Numbered from the stretch's first letter, positions 1 to 6,316 are shown. The stretch: 6,522 bases of DNA from Candidatus Zhuqueibacterota bacterium 4484_219 (GCA_002085035.1 MZGM01000137.1:1-6522), one strand, 5' to 3'. Numbers and translations are program-made. The notes: generated by a model not told the origin, from the sequence alone.

Positions 1-2
1 CG

Positions 3-974
3 ACAGAACATCCTGTTGTAAGAATGATTAGATATGTCAATATGACCCTTGAAGTCGCTGGAGTTAGATTTGATGAGATTACATTTCCTGTGACTTCAAA
101 ATTTTATCCATTTAGTGGAACTATTAGAGGTGGAACAAGCCTTGCGCCACAAGATTTAATAATATATTATGGTGGTGTAATTGAGATTCAGGTTATCCTA
201 AAGCATCTCCGTGAATCGTGGGATTACAATTCAAATGCGATTGGAATGAAATTTTACAACCAATACAACAATGGACTCATTATTGATGGCAATCCCGATC
301 TGGTGAATAAAACAATCGATATTCCTGTGAACGCCTGGGATTTGACTACTGGCGAACAAGGGTCGTTATTCAAAATTGGACAATTCAAAGAGCAAAAATG
401 GGGCAGCGTCGAATTGTACTATTATGACAATAAAAATGGCGGACAGGCTGACAGTCTTATTTTTGGTGACTTTGATACTGGAGATAATATGTCATACGGA
501 GACAATGGCGTATTATTTCAGAATAAACCCGACCAGGACAGTGTAACTATTGAGTTAAACTACACAGTCTACTTTTTGCCTGAAAAACATCTGACCCAAT
601 CGGATGGAGAAAGATTGGCTCATCTTGTTAATAATCCAGTGAAAATCTCCCCACAACTGATTGCAGGGGTAGAGCAAAGGGAGCAGTCTATTCCAACTTC
701 CTTCAGCCTGAAGCAAAACTATCCTAATCCTTTTAATAACTCGACAGTTATCCCATTTAATTTGTCAACATCTGGGCATGTTCAACTGCAAATTTTTGAT
801 TCCAATGGATCCCTTGTCAAAACCTTAGCGGATGGGTGGTTTATTTCGGGAACTCATCATTTGTATTGGGATGGGTCAGATGATAATAATCGACAAGTTC
901 CTTCAGGGATTTATTTTTGTAGAATTAGTATCCTTGGATTATCACAAACAAGAAAACTATTATTCATAAAATGA
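3..974 (+). CDS. Secreted protein with type IX secretion C-terminal sorting domain (5' partial)
   Basis: The reading frame is open to the left edge of the window, so the gene starts upstream and the first in-frame ATG (24) is probably internal. Residue numbers here count from that ATG. Residues 1-215 match nothing I recognise; they are polar, rich in aromatic residues and Asn/Asp/Gly, as expected for an extracellular beta-rich protein. Residues ~224-316 are a typical Por/T9SS type A sorting domain: the hallmark QNYPNPFN (231-238), a beta-sandwich with VQLQIFDSNGSLVKTL, then HLYWDG, the PSGIYF motif (293-298) and a basic, hydrophobic end (TRKLLFIK). In this family the domain directs export across the outer membrane and is usually cleaved or used for surface attachment. 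The stop codon overlaps the ATG of the next gene (ATGA), suggesting co-transcription and translational coupling. The role of the cargo domain is unknown. The sorting domain is certain; everything else is open. Confidence 0.88.
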   Translation, partial: TEHPVVRMIRYVNMTLEVAGVRFDEITFPVTSKFYPFSGTIRGGTSLAPQDLIIYYGGVIEIQVILKHLRESWDYNSNAIGMKFYNQYNNGLIIDGNPDLVNKTIDIPVNAWDLTTGEQGSLFKIGQFKEQKWGSVELYYYDNKNGGQADSLIFGDFDTGDNMSYGDNGVLFQNKPDQDSVTIELNYTVYFLPEKHLTQSDGERLAHLVNNPVKISPQLIAGVEQREQSIPTSFSLKQNYPNPFNNSTVIPFNLSTSGHVQLQIFDSNGSLVKTLADGWFISGTHHLYWDGSDDNNRQVPSGIYFCRISILGLSQTRKLLFIK

Positions 975-1840
975 TTTTTACCCCAATGAATTGTTTGGGT
1001 AAGAGAATGACAAAAACAAAGATTATTCTTTTTTTACTTGTTACTGTGGTCATTGGTGCGTGGTTAGAGTGCAATATTGACCATGGCATAGCTCCACTTC
1101 CCGGTAAATTGGGCGTTGATGTCATATTTATTAATAGCAGAATACCTGAGAATACAGAAGGGATTTACTTGTTTGTAGCACCTAAATTCCCCCCGCATGC
1201 CATCAATGAATTATATCTCAGCCCTAATAGTCTTCCGTTTTGGCAAATCGACCGAAGTGCTGGGGAATTTGCTCGTGATACGATTTACACTGAGATTGCC
1301 CTCCCTTTTGGTCATTATGAAGCTATCGGTTTGTGGTGGTACAATACAGAGACAGAATCGAACCTGGCAGATGTTTTTACACTGAAAATAGCACCCAATT
1401 TTTTGCCAGCTTCTATTGATATTACTCCGGAAGAGCCTTATGTAAGAACCGAACTGTGGGCAAATCTAACCCGGGTTGAACGCGATGCATTCATCGAAGG
1501 AACAATCCATTTTGATGGACCGTTTCCTCCCAACACGCTTGCAACAGCCATTGGTGCCTATTTCCGTAAACCCCAAAAGGATGTTGAGTATCTTATCTAT
1601 CTACTCTCAATGGATTTCAGCATAAATGAAAATCCCTATCATTATAAACTCCCAGTTCCAAGTAGATATGGGGCGATAGAATATCTGGCTGTATTTTGGC
1701 TGTCTGAACGCTCAGGACTCGACGATTTTCGAACCATAGGTTTTTATGAAGATCCAGAAAACCCTGGTCAACCAGGAAAAATCAAAATAGTACCCAATGG
1801 TACAGTCAAGGGATACGATATCTATGCACATTGGCCTTAG
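971..1840 (+). CDS. Exported protein of unknown function with two internal repeats, possible lipoprotein
   Basis: I do not recognise a named family. The ATG at 971 overlaps the previous stop by 4 nt and gives 289 residues. An in-frame ATG at 1007 gives a more compact signal peptide (MTKTK followed by ILFLLVTVVIGAWLEC) and may be the true start; neither has a strong Shine-Dalgarno. The hydrophobic segment ends at Cys34, which could be a lipidation site, but Glu at -1 makes a poor lipobox. The mature part contains two related modules, about residues 48-140 and 174-259. Each opens with a strand followed by PxNT (RIPENT, PFPPNT) and closes with a Y-x-A-(I/V)-x-x-W/F-W strand plus a hydrophobic (D/N)xxxxxxF/Y segment (HYEAIGLWWYNTETESNLADVF; EYLAVFWLSERSGLDDFRTIGFY). 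The C-terminus (PGQPGKIKIVPNGTVKGYDIYAHW) looks like a closing beta strand pair. Placement just before a TonB-dependent receptor suggests an envelope role, perhaps as partner of that receptor; this is inference. Confidence 0.8.
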   Translation: MIFTPMNCLGKRMTKTKIILFLLVTVVIGAWLECNIDHGIAPLPGKLGVDVIFINSRIPENTEGIYLFVAPKFPPHAINELYLSPNSLPFWQIDRSAGEFARDTIYTEIALPFGHYEAIGLWWYNTETESNLADVFTLKIAPNFLPASIDITPEEPYVRTELWANLTRVERDAFIEGTIHFDGPFPPNTLATAIGAYFRKPQKDVEYLIYLLSMDFSINENPYHYKLPVPSRYGAIEYLAVFWLSERSGLDDFRTIGFYEDPENPGQPGKIKIVPNGTVKGYDIYAHWP

Positions 1841-1903
1841 ATAAATCAATGAAAGCCGACTGTAAGAGATTTAATAAAATGGAAATTTTGCTTATATGTT
1901 TAC

Positions 1904-1915
1904 AGAGGGGTAGGG
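1904..1915 (+). promoter_or_regulatory. Ribosome binding site of the TonB-dependent receptor
   Basis: AGAGGGG (1904-1910) and AGGG (1912-1915) lie 10 and 5 nt before the ATG at 1921, and an in-frame TAG sits immediately before that ATG, fixing it as the first possible start. The 80 nt between the preceding stop and this ATG show no convincing promoter or terminator, so transcription may continue from the upstream genes. Confidence 0.6.
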
Positions 1916-1920
1916 ATTAG

Positions 1921-2874
1921 ATGCGTCTGAGCCTTGGATGTTCAAGTTTGCTGCTTCAATTTGCGTTACTACTTGTGCCAACTGCATCGATTGCATCGGG
2001 TTATGTGACTGGCAAGGTGATTGATAGCAAAAGCAAAGCACCGCTTCCGGGTGCAAATGTCCAAATTATGGGTACTGTCCGAGGAGCCAGCACGGATCGT
2101 AATGGGAATTTCACCATTGAAAAGGTTCCTCCAGGGACCTATTCCATTCGTGCTTCCATGATAGGGTATCGGTCAGTTACACTGAAGAATATTCTGGTCC
2201 GGGATAAACAAGAAACCAAAGTCTTCTTTGAGTTAAGGGAAACTCCTATTGAATTTGATCCAATTGTGGTACTTGCTGGCAAAACGAAACAGCGTCTTGA
2301 CCAGGCTGCTGTTTCAATATCAGTAGTAAGTGCTAAAGAGATTAAAAGGCGTAATCCAACCAATCTAATCGAGGCATTGGAAACAGTACCCGGGATCAAT
2401 TTTATCGGAAATCAGATTAACATCCGTGGCTCCACAGGCTATACTTATGGCGCAGGGAACAAAGTATTACTGCTGCTGGATGGCGTGCCGGTCTATGCCA
2501 GCGATACAGGCGAGTTCAATTGGGATATGTTGCCACCACTGGATATTAAGCGAATCGAAGTGCTCAAGGGTGCTGGTTCTACCTTGTGGGGTGCATCAGC
2601 TCTCGGTGGTGTAGTAAATGTTATTACACCGATATTAGCTACAGCAAGCAATTTGGACGGTTGGGGATGCGCATTTCTGCCGGACGTTTTATGTCCACTG
2701 GCTACACTCAACTCGGTGATTTCAAAAAATATAATCTTACTGGTAAGTTTGATTACCGTTTTCCGGACAATATTAAGTGGACTGGCTATGCAGCATATAG
2801 TTTTATTTATCGAGGTTTTTTTATTCAGTGGAAGGGTCAGAATGATCCCTATGAAGTGGACGAAGCCAATTTAG
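1921..2874 (+). CDS. TonB-dependent receptor, N-terminal part: signal peptide, carboxypeptidase-like domain, plug
   Basis: Residues 1-26 are a signal peptide with a leucine-rich core and a likely signal peptidase I site near SIA/S (23-26). Residues ~28-103 are a carboxypeptidase-regulatory-like beta-sandwich (GYVTGKVIDSKSKAPLPGANV; DRNGNFTIEKVPPGTYSIRASMIGYR), an N-terminal extension common in FCB-group receptors. A possible TonB box follows (DPIVVLA, 113-119), where energised TonB would bind. The plug spans ~121-236 with the expected landmarks NLIEALETVPGI, INIRGS (167-171), VLLLLDGVPVY, IKRIEVLKGAGSTLWGASALGGVVNVIT (209-236). Residues 237-317, from PILATASN to the stop, are out-of-frame translation of barrel sequence and not real receptor. 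As translated this product would be a plug without a barrel, hence non-functional in transport. Substrate is not identifiable; no ABC transporter or riboswitch lies nearby. Confidence 0.85.
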   Translation: MRLSLGCSSLLLQFALLLVPTASIASGYVTGKVIDSKSKAPLPGANVQIMGTVRGASTDRNGNFTIEKVPPGTYSIRASMIGYRSVTLKNILVRDKQETKVFFELRETPIEFDPIVVLAGKTKQRLDQAAVSISVVSAKEIKRRNPTNLIEALETVPGINFIGNQINIRGSTGYTYGAGNKVLLLLDGVPVYASDTGEFNWDMLPPLDIKRIEVLKGAGSTLWGASALGGVVNVITPILATASNLDGWGCAFLPDVLCPLATLNSVISKNIILLVSLITVFRTILSGLAMQHIVLFIEVFLFSGRVRMIPMKWTKPI

Positions 2875-3983
2875 ACAATTACGCAAAGACAAATCAGTTG
2901 AGCGTCTACTCCAAATTAGCAATTCCGGTCTCTTCACGTTTTGCGATAAATGTAAGGGCTTCATTTGTTCGTACATTGATGGGCAATCAATTTGGCGAAG
3001 CCGCCGGGTTTAATCCAGCTTTGGGTCAGGGTATGGAATTTCAAGTGGATTGGCTTCCTCATTCAGGGCATACTGTCACTATCGGGATGCAATACCAGCA
3101 TGATGCTGGTAGCACTAAATATTTTGGTGATCATAAGGGATTTTTCATCGGCCCTTATCTACAGGATGAATGGAAAATACGCGAGAACTTGCGAGTGACT
3201 GCCGGGTTTCGGTATGATCGTTATCAATTGATCGGGGGGCCAAAAGAAGATTTGTTTAGTCCTCGGATTGGTATCAATTGGCAGCCTTGGTCTACCACCA
3301 GTTTGCGAGCTTCGGCGGGAAGTGGTTTTCGGGCGGCAACTATTGTGGAACGCTATTTGGAACTTGCAATCATGAATTTTAAAATTAAAGCAAACCCCGG
3401 GCTTAAGGCAGAAAGTTCCTGGGCGTATGATCTGGGGTTCCGCCACTATGTCACGGAAAATTGGAATGTCGATGTTTCTCTGTTCGACAATGAATATTGG
3501 GAACTGATCGAGGCACATCTGGATTTGATTCGAGGCCAGATCCAATTTCGTAATATTCCCCGGGCACGCATTCGGGGCATCGAAGCGACTACCAATATCA
3601 GCATGCCCATTCGAATCCTGGGGTTGAACATGATACCTAGTCTACAAGCCAGCGTAACGGCAATGGATCACAAGGACTTGAAATGGAATGAACCGCTAAC
3701 CTATCGTCCCAAACTTTTAGCCACAATCAAGGCATTGTTTCGTATCGGTTCTGCGCAAATAGAAGTGGACTATCGTTACGCCAGTAAGATTGATAAGGTA
3801 AAAATTTATCCGATTAATGATCGGGTGCCAATGAAATTTTTAGATGTACGAGCTTCTTACGACTTTTGGCATCTGACGGTTCAACTTGGCGTCAAGAATC
3901 TTTTGCAATACAACTACGCACCGATGGAAAGTAATCTAATGCCAATGCGGACTTTCACGGTGGGACTGCAGGGTGAATTTTAA
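2628..3983 (+). CDS. TonB-dependent receptor, C-terminal beta-barrel part (frame -1 to the plug)
   Basis: The open frame extends back to a GTG at 2586, but its first ~15 residues (MGCISSRWCSKCYYT) are shadow of the plug; receptor sequence starts at DISYSKQFGRLGMRISAGRFMSTGY. About 450 residues of alternating amphipathic strands follow, with landmarks of BtuB/FepA-type barrels: FSPRIGINWQPW, SLRASAGSGFRAATIVERYLE, NPGLKAESSWAYDLGFRHY, FRNIPRARIRGIEA, LGVKNLLQYNYAPM, and a terminal strand TFTVGLQGEF ending in Phe, the usual recognition signal of the outer-membrane assembly (BAM) machinery. There is no signal peptide of its own and no ribosome binding site at a sensible start, so this is the second half of the interrupted receptor and not an independent gene. 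No intrinsic terminator is seen after its stop. Family resemblance (siderophore/cobalamin receptors) does not settle the ligand. Confidence 0.85.
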   Translation, partial: TDISYSKQFGRLGMRISAGRFMSTGYTQLGDFKKYNLTGKFDYRFPDNIKWTGYAAYSFIYRGFFIQWKGQNDPYEVDEANLDNYAKTNQLSVYSKLAIPVSSRFAINVRASFVRTLMGNQFGEAAGFNPALGQGMEFQVDWLPHSGHTVTIGMQYQHDAGSTKYFGDHKGFFIGPYLQDEWKIRENLRVTAGFRYDRYQLIGGPKEDLFSPRIGINWQPWSTTSLRASAGSGFRAATIVERYLELAIMNFKIKANPGLKAESSWAYDLGFRHYVTENWNVDVSLFDNEYWELIEAHLDLIRGQIQFRNIPRARIRGIEATTNISMPIRILGLNMIPSLQASVTAMDHKDLKWNEPLTYRPKLLATIKALFRIGSAQIEVDYRYASKIDKVKIYPINDRVPMKFLDVRASYDFWHLTVQLGVKNLLQYNYAPMESNLMPMRTFTVGLQGEF

Positions 3984-4015
3984 AGTGGTCTTACATTATT
4001 CATTCAATTGGAGGG

Positions 4016-4041
4016 TTTTGGAGTAAAATTTCCACTATAAC
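4016..4041 (+). promoter_or_regulatory. Weak promoter candidate for the cold-shock gene
   Basis: TATAAC at 4036-4041 resembles a -10 box, with TTTTGG at 4016-4021 as a poor -35 at a short 14-nt spacing. No TAnnTTTG element is visible between 3984 and 4155. If used, it would give a leader of about 110 nt containing the long hairpin described below. The alternative is read-through from the receptor gene, since no terminator separates them. Confidence 0.25.
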
Positions 4042-4076
4042 ACCATAATATCGGCGGGAGTACATAGCCGGTGTTA
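4038..4076 (+). repeat. Imperfect inverted repeat TAACACC / GGTGTTA
   Basis: TAACACC (4038-4044) is exactly complementary to GGTGTTA (4070-4076). Inside it, CGGC (4052-4055) pairs with GCCG (4067-4070), so the right arm GCCGGTGTTA can be almost wholly paired with a bulge on the left. No U-tract follows, so it is not an intrinsic terminator. The left arm overlaps the candidate -10 box, so it could be an operator, or the first of two tandem hairpins in the cold-shock leader. Confidence 0.45.
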
Positions 4077-4078
4077 GG

Positions 4079-4129
4079 GGAGGTGAGAAAAAAATAGAAT
4101 ACCGTTGTCATTTATTTTTTCTCACCTCC
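4079..4129 (+). promoter_or_regulatory. Long leader hairpin with Shine-Dalgarno-like and anti-Shine-Dalgarno-like arms
   Basis: GGAGGTGAGAAAAAA (4079-4093) is perfectly complementary to TTTTTTCTCACCTCC (4115-4129). After a bulged A at 4094 the stem continues for four more pairs (4095-4098 with 4111-4114), leaving a 12-nt loop. The left arm contains GGAGGTGA, the ideal Shine-Dalgarno; the right arm contains TCACCTCCT (4122-4130), the same sequence as the 3' end of 16S rRNA. CCTCCT (4125-4130) is also perfectly complementary to AGGAGG (4146-4151), the real ribosome binding site of the next gene, so the two pairings exclude each other. The G/C pairs are at the base and the U-run is inside the stem, followed by TAAACTAAAAAC, so this is not a classical terminator. 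A structural RNA role in controlling the cold-shock gene is inferred. Confidence 0.6.
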
Positions 4130-4143
4130 TAAACTAAAAACTC

Positions 4144-4151
4144 AGAGGAGG
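4144..4151 (+). promoter_or_regulatory. Ribosome binding site of the cold-shock gene
   Basis: AGAGGAGG ends 4 nt before the ATG at 4156. It is free when the leader hairpin 4079-4129 is formed, and could be hidden by a 6-bp pairing with CCTCCT (4125-4130) if the hairpin is open. Confidence 0.85.
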
Positions 4152-4155
4152 AAAA

Positions 4156-4359
4156 ATGCCAGAAGGTAAGGTGAAGTGGTTTGATCGACGTAAGGGGTAT
4201 GGCTTTATCCAGATGGATAGTGGCGAAGATATCTTTGTTCACAAGTCAGGCGTTAAGTACACCGGCTTCAAAGATTCTTTGCAACAAAACCAAAGGGTAA
4301 GCTTTGATGTTGCAGAAGACAAGAAGGGTAAAAAAGCAGTAAATGTAAAAGCAATTTAA
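4156..4359 (+). CDS. csp: Cold-shock-domain protein (CspA family)
   Basis: A 67-residue single cold-shock domain, the standard length of the bacterial CspA family, which are cytoplasmic OB-fold proteins that bind single-stranded RNA and DNA, melt mRNA structure and act as RNA chaperones or antiterminators. The opening GKVKWFDRRKGYGFI is canonical; RNP1 is KGYGFI (13-18) and RNP2 is DIFVH (25-29), with the aromatic nucleic-acid-binding residues Trp8, Phe9, Tyr15, Phe17, Phe27 and His29 present. The tail RVSFDVAEDKKGKKAVNVKAI is the usual last two strands. The start is fixed by the strong AGAGGAGG site. The gene stands alone, between the broken receptor and a convergent operon. The structured leader suggests post-transcriptional control, and autoregulation is known in this family. 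Whether it is cold-induced or constitutive cannot be told from sequence. Confidence 0.97.
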   Translation: MPEGKVKWFDRRKGYGFIQMDSGEDIFVHKSGVKYTGFKDSLQQNQRVSFDVAEDKKGKKAVNVKAI

Positions 4360-4367
4360 CTTTTCCA

Positions 4368-4396
4368 AAGCCTCAGGTTGTTGATACCTGAGGCTT
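4368..4396 (+). terminator. Hairpin terminator between convergent genes
   Basis: AAGCCTCAGGT (4368-4378) and ACCTGAGGCTT (4386-4396) form a perfect 11-bp stem with a 7-nt loop (TGTTGAT). The + strand continues with a moderately T-rich tail (CTACTTATTTAT). It lies 8 nt after the cold-shock stop and 8 nt after the stop of the minus-strand operon, so it probably ends transcription in both directions, though the minus-strand tail (TGGAAAAG) is poor in T. Confidence 0.85.
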
Positions 4397-4404
4397 CTAC
4401 TTAT

Positions 4405-5307
4405 TTATCCGCCGATCTTCTTGCGCTTTATCAGATATTCGAACAATGCCTTATCGAACGGTTCTGAGGTGTCCATCAATACGTAGTCGATGCGATTTTC
4501 CAGGCATTGTCTGCGGTAGAAAGAAAGAAAATCCTGCATCTGCTGCCGATAGTCCTGCCGAATATGCCAGGGTTGAGTCAGGATTTGCTCTCCGGTTTCC
4601 AAATCCTTGAAGATGACCTCGCCACCAAAGTCAAAATGCCGTTCCTTAGGATCCAGAATATGGAACACAATAACTTCATGTTTTTTGTGGCGGAAGTGTT
4701 TGAGTCCATTAAGGACTCGCTCTGGTTCGTCGAACAAATCCGAAAGAACGATGATAAGGCCGCGCCTTTTAATGCGTTCTGCTAGTTGATGGAAGGCAGT
4801 ACTTACATTAGTGAGATGGCTACTTTTAACTTTGTCGAGTTCTTTCAATATCAAAGTTAAGTATGTTGAAATGGAGCGTGGTGGTATGTATTTGCGGATT
4901 TTTTGATCAAAGATAACCAAGCCTACCGAGTCCTGTTGTTTTAGCATCAAGTAAGTTAAGGCTGCTGCCAAATAGGAAGCATAATTTAACTTACTGATAG
5001 CATTCGAAGCATATCCCATAGAACCAGAAGCATCTAAGAGAATATAAGATTTAAGGTTGGTTTCCTCTTCGAATTGTTTCACGTAAAAGCGGTCGGTTTT
5101 GCCATAGACTTTCCAATCGAGGTGCTTAATTTCATCTCCAGGCATGTATTGGCGATGTTCAGCGAATTCGACACTGAAGCCATGGTAGGGGCTACGATGT
5201 AGTCCGACGATGAAGCCTTCCACTACCAGGCGAGCGCGCAAGGTCATGTTTGCCAATTTTGAGACAACTTCGGGTCGGAGAAATTTACGATATTGTTTCG
5301 TAGACAT
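4405..5307 (-). CDS. DUF58 / von Willebrand factor A domain protein
   Basis: A full-length 300-residue DUF58 protein. The DUF58 signature runs at residues ~50-82 (EHRQYMPGDEIKHLDWKVYGKTDRFYVKQFEEE), followed by a von Willebrand A fold with the metal-ion-dependent adhesion motif D92-A-S94-G-S96, a probable MIDAS Thr around 166-170 and the later LSD (188-190). No signal peptide or membrane segment is evident, so it is cytoplasmic. Proteins of this family are the regular partners of MoxR AAA+ ATPases, and the pair is thought to act like a chaperone on client proteins, often for metal insertion or envelope and stress functions; the client here is unknown. The ATG follows the moxR stop by 1 nt (TAATATG), so the two are surely co-translated. 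The operon ends here, with the terminator 8 nt downstream and no batA, batB or similar genes following, unlike the longer bat operons. Confidence 0.95.
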   Translation of the reverse strand: MSTKQYRKFLRPEVVSKLANMTLRARLVVEGFIVGLHRSPYHGFSVEFAEHRQYMPGDEIKHLDWKVYGKTDRFYVKQFEEETNLKSYILLDASGSMGYASNAISKLNYASYLAAALTYLMLKQQDSVGLVIFDQKIRKYIPPRSISTYLTLILKELDKVKSSHLTNVSTAFHQLAERIKRRGLIIVLSDLFDEPERVLNGLKHFRHKKHEVIVFHILDPKERHFDFGGEVIFKDLETGEQILTQPWHIRQDYRQQMQDFLSFYRRQCLENRIDYVLMDTSEPFDKALFEYLIKRKKIGG

Positions 5308-5308
5308 A

Positions 5309-6307
5309 TTACACTTTTTCTAAAAGGCGCTCGATAATTTCTATAGTATCCACACCTTCCGCCTCGGCGTTGAAGTTAGTTACCAGGCGGTGTCTTAATA
5401 CCGGTTTAGCAACGGCGCGGATATCTTCGATTTCTGGTGTTGGGCGGCCATCGAGGATGCAGCGGGTTTTAGCACCCAGGATGAGGTATTGGGAGGCGCG
5501 GGGGCCAGCTCCCCAGGCAATCCAATCTTTGACAAATTTGGGTGAATGGTCAAAATTGGGACGAGTCATTCGCACCAGTTTTACTGCGAAATCCACTACA
5601 TTTGTAGCTACTGGTACTCGCCGAACCAGGTCCTGAAACGCAGTGATATCTTCCGCATCCAGTACCACCTGGGGTTGGCCAGAATAGGCAGAGGTAGTGT
5701 ATTGGACAATTTGAATCTCTTCTTGTTCAGAAGGGTAATCAACCCATAGATTGAACATAAAGCGATCCAATTGTGCCTCTGGCAGGGGATAGGTTCCTTC
5801 CTGTTCAATCGGATTTTGAGTTGCCAGCACAAAAAAAGGTTCTTTTAGCTTGTAGGTGGTTCCGGCTGCGGTCACTTCATGTTCCTGCATAGCCTGAAGA
5901 AGAGCAGCCTGGGTTTTGGGGGGGGTGCGGTTGATTTCATCGGCCAAAACTATGTTGGCAAAAACCGGCCCCTTGACAAATTTAAACACCTTTTTACCAG
6001 TGGAGTGATCGTCTTCTATTATCTCAGTGCCAGTTATATCAGAAGGCATTAGATCGGGAGTGAATTGAATGCGGTTGAATTTGAGGCGTAAGACTTTAGC
6101 CAGTGTGCTAATCAAAAGAGTTTTTGCCAAACCAGGCACCCCAATTAATAAACAGTGTCCGCGTGCCAGAAGTGAGATTAACAACTCTTCAATTACCTGA
6201 TCTTGACCAATAATCACCTTCCTAATTTCGGTAAAAATTTTCTGGCGCGCCTCTTTCAGAGCTTCAACCATTTCAGCATCGTGTATCTTGTGCGATTTAA
6301 CTACCAT
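5309..6307 (-). CDS. moxR: MoxR family AAA+ ATPase
   Basis: A 332-residue MoxR-type ATPase of the usual length. Walker A is GVPGLAKT (56-63, with the family's typical LAKT), Walker B is IVLADE (119-124), sensor 1 is ATQNP (162-166), the arginine-finger region is EAQLDRF (177-183, Arg182), and sensor 2 is in GAGPRAS (266-272, Arg270). The N-terminus VIIGQDQVIEELLISLLARGHCLLIG is the standard entry to the AAA core. These are hexameric cytoplasmic ATPases that remodel or activate clients together with vWA-domain proteins, here the DUF58 gene directly downstream. The ATG at 6307 is supported by GGAGGGA just upstream; the first residues (MVVKSHKIHD) precede the conserved core by about 20 residues, as is normal. 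All catalytic motifs are intact. The exact subfamily and client cannot be decided from the sequence. Confidence 0.96.
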   Translation of the reverse strand: MVVKSHKIHDAEMVEALKEARQKIFTEIRKVIIGQDQVIEELLISLLARGHCLLIGVPGLAKTLLISTLAKVLRLKFNRIQFTPDLMPSDITGTEIIEDDHSTGKKVFKFVKGPVFANIVLADEINRTPPKTQAALLQAMQEHEVTAAGTTYKLKEPFFVLATQNPIEQEGTYPLPEAQLDRFMFNLWVDYPSEQEEIQIVQYTTSAYSGQPQVVLDAEDITAFQDLVRRVPVATNVVDFAVKLVRMTRPNFDHSPKFVKDWIAWGAGPRASQYLILGAKTRCILDGRPTPEIEDIRAVAKPVLRHRLVTNFNAEAEGVDTIEIIERLLEKV

Positions 6308-6309
6308 TG

Positions 6310-6316
6310 TCCCTCC
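6310..6316 (-). promoter_or_regulatory. Ribosome binding site of moxR
   Basis: On the minus strand GGAGGGA lies with its GGAGG core 4 nt from the ATG at 6307. An upstream ATG (in ACCACCATGACGG) is preceded by no such site, so 6307 is preferred. Confidence 0.75.

Larger units (their letters stand above)
1921..3983 (+). pseudogene. TonB-dependent outer-membrane receptor, interrupted by frameshift and probable deletion
   Basis: Two overlapping open frames together make one TonB-dependent receptor of about 686 residues: signal peptide, carboxypeptidase-like domain, plug, then barrel to a C-terminal Phe. The plug ends in frame at NVIT (codon ACA at 2626-2628) and the barrel begins in the -1 frame with DISYSKQFG (codon GAT at 2631). 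There is no slippery heptamer at the junction (AAT GTT ATT ACA CCG), so programmed frameshifting is unlikely. In E. coli BtuB about 20 residues, including the first barrel strand, lie between NIIT and the equivalent of YSKQFG; here they are absent. I infer a deletion of roughly 60 or more bases, of a length not divisible by three, either in the genome or in the assembly. Both halves otherwise look well conserved, so the event is recent or artificial. Confidence 0.75.

Noticed and set aside
2614..2634. Programmed -1 ribosomal frameshift joining the two receptor frames
   Set aside because: No X-XXY-YYZ slippery heptamer and no clear stimulatory structure at the junction; the absent first barrel strand also argues for deletion.
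2139..2711. Minus-strand open frames inside the receptor gene
   Set aside because: They are opposite-strand shadows of clearly recognisable receptor coding sequence, with no domains or ribosome binding sites.
4083..4097. Tiny leader ORF GTG AGA AAA AAA TAG inside the left arm of the csp leader hairpin
   Set aside because: Only four codons, its start codon lies within the Shine-Dalgarno-like sequence itself and has no properly spaced site of its own.
4079..4140. Intrinsic terminator after the receptor gene
   Set aside because: The U-run lies inside the stem and the strand after the hairpin is A-rich, not U-rich; the structure fits a leader element better.
3984..4155. Known riboswitch class (cobalamin or other) in the leader
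   Set aside because: I could find no conserved core of any class I know, and a csp gene is not a usual riboswitch target.
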